Of a DNA stretch of 10,704 bases, positions 5,791-10,704 are shown piece by piece. A program made the translations under genes and the position numbers. The DNA comes from Actinobacteria bacterium UBA5176 (GTDB taxonomy: Bacteria > Actinomycetota > UBA4738). Under the pieces are notes generated by a model that saw only the letters and a list, made by a program, of their open reading frames with translations, ran no database searches and was not told the origin of the DNA. The stretch's first letter is position 1. Each line of letters begins with the position of its first letter. Location: contig DHWS01000090.1 in NCBI GenBank assembly GCA_002413305.1, positions 1,606 through 12,309 on the forward strand, given 5' to 3'.

Positions 5791-6288
5791 CTAGGCGACC
5801 CTCCACGGGCCGACCAGCTGCTCCAGCCGCTCCCACCGGAGCGCCCAGCCGGGGCCCTGCGCGTCGGCCACCAGGCGGCGGACCGTCTCCGGTTCGTCCT
5901 GTCGCATGGTGAGCTCGACCTGCAGGTACGACTCGGGGAGCAGCGCCTGGATCGCGTCGCCCCACTCGATGAACACGATGCCGCCGAGGTCGAGCATCTC
6001 GTCGAACCCCAGGTCAAGCACGTCCTGCAGGCGATCCAGCCGGTAGACGTCGAGATGGTAGACCCGGGTGGTGCCCTCGTACTCCCGAACCAGGGTGAAC
6101 GTGGGCGAGAGGACGGGCTCGGCGACGCCCAGGGCCCGGGCGGCGCCCTGGACGAACGCCGTCTTCCCCGCCCCGAGGTCTCCGGTCAGGCTCACCACGT
6201 CGCCCGGCTCCAGGAGCGTGCCGATCGCTTCCGCCACCGCCCGCGTCCCTTCCGCAGAGTTCGTGGCCAGATCCAGGGCGGCACGCAT
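5791..6288 (-). CDS. tsaE: tRNA t6A biosynthesis ATPase TsaE
   Basis: TsaE (YjeE) is the small P-loop ATPase that binds the TsaB-TsaD complex and is needed for multiple rounds of t6A37 synthesis. At 165 residues it has family length. The Walker A loop GDLGAGKT is at 36-43. The switch-like SPTFTLVREYEG is at 61-72, the Mg-binding HLDVYRL at 78-84, and the Walker-B-like FIEWGD at 106-111. The ATG start lies 9 bp after the stop of the uracil-DNA glycosylase gene and has no clear ribosome site, so coupling to upstream translation is likely. Its TAG stop is immediately followed by the GTG of tsaB, and the tsaB ribosome site sits in its last codons. Confidence 0.95.
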   Translation of the reverse strand: MRAALDLATNSAEGTRAVAEAIGTLLEPGDVVSLTGDLGAGKTAFVQGAARALGVAEPVLSPTFTLVREYEGTTRVYHLDVYRLDRLQDVLDLGFDEMLDLGGIVFIEWGDAIQALLPESYLQVELTMRQDEPETVRRLVADAQGPGWALRWERLEQLVGPWRVA

Positions 6289-6297
6289 CCGAGCAGG

Positions 6298-6921
6298 TTA
6301 GAACAACCCGAGCTGCTCTTCCCCCGCCGTCACCGGCTCGGGCGGGGGTTCGGCGACGATCCGGCGGATCAGCTCGAAGTCGGCCCGGATGGCCGCCATC
6401 TGCGAGCCCGCTTCTCCCCCGCCGTGCAGGATGGCCGCGGGATGGAAGGTGGGGATGACTGCCCGCCCGTCGACCTCGAACCGCTGCCCGCGGACCCGGG
6501 TGATCGAGACCTGCCGGTCGAGGATGACCCGGGTGGCGAAGTTGCCCAGCGTGATGATGACCTTCGGCTGGACCAGATCCAGGGTGCCTGTCACGTACGG
6601 CCGGCACGCCTCGAGTTCGTCCGGGAGCGGGTCGCGGTTGCCCGGAGGCCGGCAGCGGACGCAGTTCGTGATGTACACGTCCTCGCGGGCGAGGCCGATC
6701 TCGCCGAGCAGCTTCGTCAGGAGCTGGCCGGCGGCGCCGACGAAGGGTTCGCCCTGCTTGTCCTCGTGATAGCCGGGCCCCTCGCCGATGAACATCGCGT
6801 CGGCGTGGGGGTTCCCGGTCCCGAACACCACCTGCGTCCGGCCGTTCGCCAGGCGGCAGCGCGTGCAGGTCGAAGCGTCCGCGGCGAGCTCTTCGAGCGT
6901 CGTGCTCGTGCTCATGCTCAT
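6298..6921 (-). CDS. Family 4 uracil-DNA glycosylase with C-terminal clamp-like motif
   Basis: This encodes a 207-residue iron-sulfur uracil-DNA glycosylase (family 4, UDGa type) that removes uracil from DNA as the first step of base excision repair. A [4Fe-4S] cluster is expected on Cys19 and Cys22 (CTRC), Cys90 and Cys106 (spaced by 15 residues); Cys87 is extra. The family 4 uracil pocket GEGPGYHEDKQGEPFVG is at 46-62 and the C-terminal active-site loop HPAAIL at 160-165. The KRRIH insert of UdgX is not present. After a Pro-rich linker (191-197) the protein ends in EEQLGLF, close to the bacterial sliding-clamp-binding consensus QL(S/D)LF. The ATG overlaps the stop of the P1 hydrolase gene in an ATGA arrangement, with GGAAGGA 11 nt upstream. 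It is an unusual insert between alr-hydrolase and tsaE. Confidence 0.95.
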   Translation of the reverse strand: MSMSTSTTLEELAADASTCTRCRLANGRTQVVFGTGNPHADAMFIGEGPGYHEDKQGEPFVGAAGQLLTKLLGEIGLAREDVYITNCVRCRPPGNRDPLPDELEACRPYVTGTLDLVQPKVIITLGNFATRVILDRQVSITRVRGQRFEVDGRAVIPTFHPAAILHGGGEAGSQMAAIRADFELIRRIVAEPPPEPVTAGEEQLGLF

Positions 6922-7901
6922 GGCAGCAACCGTCCTTCCCGGGCCGTGGGGAAGTTCGGGACCGATTCGGCGAGCAGCACCGCCCGGCGGATGGCCTCCG
7001 CGACCGCCCGGACGGCGATGTCCTCCAACCGCCGCTGATCGGCCTCGACCCCTCCGGTGGCCAGCGCGAAGGCGGTGTCACCGTCCCACATCGTATGTGA
7101 GGGCCGGATCGCTGTCGAGATTCCTTCGTGTGCGGCAAGGCTGAGCAGGTGAGCCCGCTCCTTGGACAGGGTGGCGTTCGTGGCCACCACGACCAGGGTG
7201 GTGTTGGTCCGCCCCGGGTCGGCTTCGCCGCCCAGCGTCGCCTGCCGGCCGTCCGGCAGCCGGTCGGCCACGGCCTCCGGCTCCCCGGGGTCCCTGCCCG
7301 GGTCCGGCGGGGCCTGGCGAGCCCCCGCCAGCACGCTCCCGTCGTCCGCCAGGACCTCGCCCAGGGCGTTGACGGCGGCCAGGGCGCCGACGATCATCCC
7401 GTCCTCCTCGATCGCCGCGGTGCCGAGCCCGCCCTTCACCGCCCGGAGCGGTCCGGCCAGCTTCGCCACCGTCGCTCCCGTCCCGGCGCCGACGTTGCCC
7501 TCCGCGACCTCCTCGGACGCGGCCCGGCACGCGGCTTCTCCTTCCGCGGGACCGGGACGGGCGTTCGGGTCCCCCACCCCCAGGTCGAACAGGACCGCCG
7601 CCGGCACGATGGGGACCCGCGCCACCACCGCATCGAACCCGAGTCCTCGCTCCTCCAGGTACCGCATGACACCGTCGGCCGCCGCCAGGCCGAACGCGCT
7701 CCCCCCCGCCAGCAGCACCGCGTGGACCTCCTGGGTCAGCGTGCCCGGCCGCAGGGCGTCCGTCTCACGGGTCCCCGGCGCCCCGCCCCGAACCTCGCCC
7801 GAGCCCATGGTCCCCGGCGGGCACAGGACCACCGTGCACCCCGTGAGCCCCACGGGATCGGTCCAGTGGCCAACGCGGATGCCGGGGACGCGGGTGATCA
7901 C
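6918..7901 (-). CDS. P1/S58-family self-cleaving aminopeptidase or amidohydrolase
   Basis: This encodes a 327-residue member of the DmpA/NylC (peptidase S58, P1) family, N-terminal nucleophile hydrolases made as a precursor that cleaves itself into alpha and beta chains. The start RVPGIRVGHWTDPVGLTGCT is typical of the family. VHAVLLAGGSAFGLAAADGV is at about 59-78, GNVGAGTGATVAK at 135-147 and KGGLGTA at 156-162. The likely scissile bond is Asn233-Thr234 in RTNTTLVVVATNA, so Thr234 would be the nucleophile, as in NylC rather than the Gly-Ser of DmpA. Known members cleave N-terminal D- or L-residues, beta-peptides or nylon oligomers; the substrate here is open. The neighbouring alr makes a D-amino-acid role tempting but unproven. 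The GTG start overlaps the hydrolase stop (GTGA) and has no ribosome site of its own, which implies coupling. A Pro/Asp/Gly-rich loop (197-230) precedes the cleavage site. Confidence 0.88.
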   Translation of the reverse strand: MITRVPGIRVGHWTDPVGLTGCTVVLCPPGTMGSGEVRGGAPGTRETDALRPGTLTQEVHAVLLAGGSAFGLAAADGVMRYLEERGLGFDAVVARVPIVPAAVLFDLGVGDPNARPGPAEGEAACRAASEEVAEGNVGAGTGATVAKLAGPLRAVKGGLGTAAIEEDGMIVGALAAVNALGEVLADDGSVLAGARQAPPDPGRDPGEPEAVADRLPDGRQATLGGEADPGRTNTTLVVVATNATLSKERAHLLSLAAHEGISTAIRPSHTMWDGDTAFALATGGVEADQRRLEDIAVRAVAEAIRRAVLLAESVPNFPTAREGRLLP

Positions 7902-8986
7902 GAGGCGGCCGAGGAGGACGCGCGCCTGGAACGGCGGCGGGGCGTGGGCTTCGCGGAGGCCAGTGTCTCACCCACGAACCTCCCCACGACCTGATTCCAC
8001 TGTTCGTGGCGCTCGAGCATCGCGCAATGGCCGGCGCCCTCCAGGACCACCATCCGCGCGTCGGGCAGGCGGTGCTTGATCGCCAGCGCGGATGCCGGCG
8101 GCGTCAGGCGGTCGACGTCACCGACCAGCACCAGCGTCGGGACGCGGATCTGTTCGATCGCCTCGGTCAGGTCCATCTCGACCAGGCTGGCCATGAGGTC
8201 GCTCCACACCTCGGGCGCGGTGCGAGCGGCGAGCCCCACGACGTGTTCGACCAGTGCCGGCGAGGCGTGCGGGCCGAAGTTCGTCAGCCGCCCGATCAGG
8301 TACGCCAGGTTCGCCTCGCCGGCGAACGCCCGGCTGCGGATCGCCGCCACCCGGTCGGCGTGCCGGGCGAGCCGGGCGATCGACACCGAGAGCCAGGTGG
8401 CCACCGTGGCGCCCAGGTTCGCCGCCATCGCCGCCACCAGGTCGGAGGCGGCCGTGTTCGCCAGGACGACGCCCCGGATGCGCCCGCCGAACTCCTCGGG
8501 GTGCTGGTGGGCGAGGGCCAGCACGCTCATCCCGCCCATGCTGTGCCCGATCACCACCGCAGGTCCTTCGGCCACCTCGGCGTCGAGGACCGCGCGGAGG
8601 TCCCGCCCCAGTGCCTCCTCCGAGTAGTCGCCCTCTTTCGCCGGTTCGCTCATCCCGTGGCCACGCTGGTCGAACAGCACGCACCGGTACCGGCTCGAGA
8701 AGTACTTCCACTGGTAGTGCCAGGCCGTCATCGAGATGCCGAAACCGTGGACGAAGACCAGCGTCGGGCCGTCCTCCGGGCCGACCACGTTGACCGCCAG
8801 CTCCGTGCCGTCGAACGAACGGACCCACCGTTGGACACCGGGGCGCTCGTCGAGGGCCTCCACGCCCTCGGGATCGGGACGGTTCCGCTCCCGCCGGATC
8901 GCCTCCCGGCCGGCGATCGTCCCCAGCGCCACGGCGGCCGCCCCTGCCGCGGTCCCGACCAGGCGGCGCTTCGCCCTCCGGTTCAC
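7898..8986 (-). CDS. Membrane-anchored alpha/beta hydrolase
   Basis: This encodes a 362-residue alpha/beta-fold hydrolase. I chose the GTG at 8984-8986, which overlaps the alr stop as GTGA and is preceded by GGGGGGAAGG; an upstream ATG at 9037 would add 17 residues inside alr and has less support. Basic residues (NRRAKRRL, 2-9) precede a single hydrophobic helix (about 10-26), so the protein is probably anchored with its catalytic domain on one face of the membrane. The oxyanion segment HGFGIS is at 80-85, the nucleophile Ser149 lies in GHSMGG, the likely acid is Asp292 in GDVDRLTPP, and His320 lies in GAGHCAMLE. It ends in a basic, Ser-rich tail (PRRRSRRASSS). An alpha/beta hydrolase between alr and tsaE is common in actinobacteria, but its substrate is not known to me. 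Confidence 0.9.
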   Translation of the reverse strand: MNRRAKRRLVGTAAGAAAVALGTIAGREAIRRERNRPDPEGVEALDERPGVQRWVRSFDGTELAVNVVGPEDGPTLVFVHGFGISMTAWHYQWKYFSSRYRCVLFDQRGHGMSEPAKEGDYSEEALGRDLRAVLDAEVAEGPAVVIGHSMGGMSVLALAHQHPEEFGGRIRGVVLANTAASDLVAAMAANLGATVATWLSVSIARLARHADRVAAIRSRAFAGEANLAYLIGRLTNFGPHASPALVEHVVGLAARTAPEVWSDLMASLVEMDLTEAIEQIRVPTLVLVGDVDRLTPPASALAIKHRLPDARMVVLEGAGHCAMLERHEQWNQVVGRFVGETLASAKPTPRRRSRRASSSAAS

Positions 8987-10128
8987 TCCGCCTTCCCCCC
9001 CACGAACTCGCGCGGCACCCGTTCGCTCACCCCGCATACCACCTCGTAGGCGATCGTGCCGAGGAGCCCGGCCAGCTCGCCGGCCGTGACCTCCTCCGAA
9101 CCCTGCCGTCCGATCAGCACGACCTCATCTCCCTCGGCGATGGGGTCGTCGCCGCACTCCACCAGCAGCTGGTCCATGGTCACCGTTCCGGCCACACGGT
9201 ACCGCCTCCCACGGATCAGGACCTCGGACCGGTTCCCCATCAGCCGGCCGTAGCCGTCCGCGTACCCGACGGGGACGGTGGCCACCGTGGCCTCGCGGTC
9301 CAGCCGGTGGGTCAGCCCGTACGAAAGGCCCTCGCCCGCGCCGACCCGTTTGGCAAGAGCCACCGCGCTCTTCCACGACATGGCCGGACGGAGCTCCGAG
9401 GCCTTCGGGAGGCCGGGTCCCGGCGGGAGCCCGTACATGGCGACCCCGACCCGAAGCAGGTCGAACCACGTGGCGGGAAGGGCCATGGCCGCGGCACTGT
9501 TCGCCGCGTGGAGCGCTCGCGGCCGCACGCCTTCGGCGCGCACATCGGCCACGACCTGCCGGAACCGCCGGGTCTGTTCCTCTGTGAACGGGTCCGCGAG
9601 GTCCTCGGACTTCGCGAAGTGCGTCCACAGCCCCTCCACGACGAACCCCGCGTCCGCCACGTCCCGCACGAAGCCGGTGGCCCGCTCGGGCGGGAGTCCG
9701 ACCCGGTGCATGCCGGTGTCGACCTTCACGTGGACGCCGAGCGGTCCCCGGTCGGGCCGGGAGGCGGCGGCGGCAGCCAGCCTCCGAAGGCCCACGTCGG
9801 TGTACAGGGTCGGCGTGAGCCGCGCCTCCAAGGCGTCCGCTTCGGAACCGGGCGGGAACTGGGTGAGCACCAGGATCGGGGCCTCGATGTCCGCCTCCCG
9901 GAGTCCGACCCCCTCTTCGACCAGCGCCACCCCCAGCCACGTCGCCCCCGCCTGGAGCGCCGCGCGGGCCACCTCGACGTCGCCGTGGCCGTAGCCGTCG
10001 GCCTTCACCACCGCCATGAAGCCCACCTCGTCCGGCTTCAGCAACCGGACGTTGTGCCGGACCGCCCCGAGGTCGATCACGGCCACCGTCGGGCGGTAGC
10101 GAACCCCGGCCGCGCCTCGTGCGAACAC
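8983..10128 (-). CDS. alr: Alanine racemase
   Basis: Alr is a PLP enzyme that converts L-alanine to D-alanine for peptidoglycan. The start is a GTG at 10126-10128, 2 bp after the nnrD stop. This gives 381 residues, the usual length; the frame stays open upstream to 10434 but reads as non-coding Arg/Gly-rich sequence overlapping nnrD. The PLP lysine is Lys42 in VVKADGYGHG. The substrate-contact region HVKVDTGMHRVG, the phosphate-binding HAANSAAAM and RVGVAMYG, the catalytic Tyr in GLSYGLTH and the C-terminal GYADGYGR and TMDQLLVE are all present. A GGAG lies 13 nt upstream, longer than ideal, so coupling to nnrD is likely. The 3' end overlaps the alpha/beta hydrolase by 4 bp. Confidence 0.95.
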   Translation of the reverse strand: MFARGAAGVRYRPTVAVIDLGAVRHNVRLLKPDEVGFMAVVKADGYGHGDVEVARAALQAGATWLGVALVEEGVGLREADIEAPILVLTQFPPGSEADALEARLTPTLYTDVGLRRLAAAAASRPDRGPLGVHVKVDTGMHRVGLPPERATGFVRDVADAGFVVEGLWTHFAKSEDLADPFTEEQTRRFRQVVADVRAEGVRPRALHAANSAAAMALPATWFDLLRVGVAMYGLPPGPGLPKASELRPAMSWKSAVALAKRVGAGEGLSYGLTHRLDREATVATVPVGYADGYGRLMGNRSEVLIRGRRYRVAGTVTMDQLLVECGDDPIAEGDEVVLIGRQGSEEVTAGELAGLLGTIAYEVVCGVSERVPREFVGGKAE

Positions 10129-10130
10129 CT

Positions 10131-10704
10131 TCAGCCCGGGGCTCCGTCCCGAACCCTGCCGATCGCCTCGGGCAACATGGCCAGGACGTCGCCAGCGGTG
10201 GTCCCATCGCCGAGCTCGCCGGCTGCCATCCCGCCCGCCAGGCCGTGCGCGAACGCCCCGAGCCTGGCCGCGTCGGGCGCCTCGAGCCTTCGGGCCAGGA
10301 ACGCCGCGATCGCCCCGGTCAGCACGTCGCCGGTCCCTCCTGTGGCCAGGTACGGCCCTCCGGTCGGGTTCACCCAGGCCCGCCCCTCCGGCTCGGCGAC
10401 CACCGTGCGCGAGCCCTTCAGCAGGACCGTGCACCGGAAATCCGACGCCGCCTTCCGGGCGTGCCCCACCCGGTCAGCGATGACCGCCCTCGGGTCGAGG
10501 CCGGTCAGCCGGCCGAACTCCCCTGCGTGCGGCGTGATGACCATCGGTGACGATCGATCCGCCAGCCCGCCGGCCCGCCCCGCGAACGCGTTCAGGCCGT
10601 CGGCGTCCAGGACGAAGGGTACCGGCGACTCGGCCACCAGCCGCCGGACCACTGCGGATGTCTCCTCGTCGGTCGAGAGCCCGGGCCCGACGGCCGCAGC
10701 GCCG
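10131..10704 (-). CDS. nnrD: ADP-dependent (S)-NAD(P)H-hydrate dehydratase (5' end outside window)
   Basis: This is the 3' part (190 residues) of the YjeF C-terminal, ribokinase-like domain, which uses ADP to dehydrate S-NAD(P)HX back to NAD(P)H. The frame is open to the right edge, beginning AAAVGPGLSTDEET, which holds the family GPGL loop. Further on are FVLDADGLNAF, VITPHAGEFGRLTG, VLLKGSRTVV and the ATP/ADP-site signature NPTGGPYLATGGTGDVLTG with the catalytic Asp. In many bacteria this domain is fused behind the NnrE epimerase domain; whether that is so here lies beyond the edge. An internal GTG at 10650-10652 is not a start, because GPGL lies upstream of it. The TGA stop precedes alr by 2 bp, the usual actinobacterial pairing. 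Confidence 0.93.
   Translation of the reverse strand, partial: GAAAVGPGLSTDEETSAVVRRLVAESPVPFVLDADGLNAFAGRAGGLADRSSPMVITPHAGEFGRLTGLDPRAVIADRVGHARKAASDFRCTVLLKGSRTVVAEPEGRAWVNPTGGPYLATGGTGDVLTGAIAAFLARRLEAPDAARLGAFAHGLAGGMAAGELGDGTTAGDVLAMLPEAIGRVRDGAPG

Noticed and set aside
5035..7038. 667-residue plus-strand reading frame
   Set aside because: It runs antisense across udg, tsaE, tsaB and rimI, which have intact motifs. Its translation is low-complexity Arg/Gly/Pro/Asp-rich sequence, typical of high-GC shadow frames.
8987..9037. Longer start for the alpha/beta hydrolase at 9037
   Set aside because: It would overlap alr by 55 bp. The GTG at 8986 forms the usual GTGA stop/start overlap with a purine-rich ribosome site and starts just before the basic-plus-hydrophobic anchor.
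10129..10434. N-terminal extension of alanine racemase to an ATG at 10434
   Set aside because: The extra 102 residues overlap nnrD and read as Arg/Gly-rich non-protein-like sequence. The GTG at 10128 gives the normal family length.
1..10704. Defence system, CRISPR array, mobile element or biosynthetic cluster
   Set aside because: No repeats with spacers, transposase, integrase, phage or assembly-line genes are present; the window is mainly a housekeeping operon.

Overview
The window is high-GC DNA from a bacterium, most likely a deep-branching actinomycete. The evidence is the strong G/C bias at third codon positions, many GTG starts, heavy use of 4-bp stop/start overlaps, and the order alr - alpha/beta hydrolase - tsaE - tsaB - rimI - tsaD, which is a familiar actinobacterial arrangement. 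Every gene I can support lies on the minus strand, so transcription runs from right to left. No RNA gene, insertion sequence, CRISPR array or origin was seen.

Region 1 (10704 down to 2110) is an almost gapless row of ten genes. In transcription order these are nnrD (cut by the window edge), alr, a membrane-anchored alpha/beta hydrolase, a P1/S58 (DmpA/NylC-like) self-cleaving hydrolase, a family 4 uracil-DNA glycosylase, tsaE, tsaB, rimI, tsaD, an extended-SDR sugar-nucleotide epimerase-like gene, and a cysteine-free Rrf2 regulator. The largest gap is 23 bp and several junctions overlap, so one polycistronic unit is likely. Its themes are housekeeping: repair of damaged NAD(P)H, D-alanine for peptidoglycan, the TsaB/TsaD/TsaE complex for tRNA t6A37, RimI acetylation and uracil excision. 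TsaC, which supplies threonylcarbamoyl-AMP, is not in the window. The P1 hydrolase and the uracil-DNA glycosylase sit inside the otherwise familiar alr-hydrolase-tsaE order.

Region 2 (2109 down to 920) is a second transcription unit. A GC-rich palindrome follows the Rrf2 stop. It is followed by a good sigma-70-type promoter (TTGACA, 18 bp, TATCTT). The predicted transcript starts only about 4 nt before the ATG of an uncatalogued 22-codon reading frame. That small frame is in phase with the TauE/SafE permease gene downstream and separated from it only by TGA-GCG. This is the most interesting part of the window: a possible leaderless leader peptide, or an N-terminal extension lost to a stop codon, controlling a probable sulfur-compound permease beside an Rrf2 regulator.

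Region 3 (807 down to 1) is the first 269 codons of a secreted protein with a clear signal peptide. It runs off the left edge. Its beta-rich repeats look propeller-like, but its function is unknown.

Other points of note are an epimerase whose catalytic Tyr is replaced by Gly, a C-terminal QLGLF on the uracil-DNA glycosylase that resembles a sliding-clamp-binding motif, and a 22-bp identical repeat shared by the paralogues tsaB and tsaD. Long plus-strand reading frames across the window are judged to be high-GC shadows.
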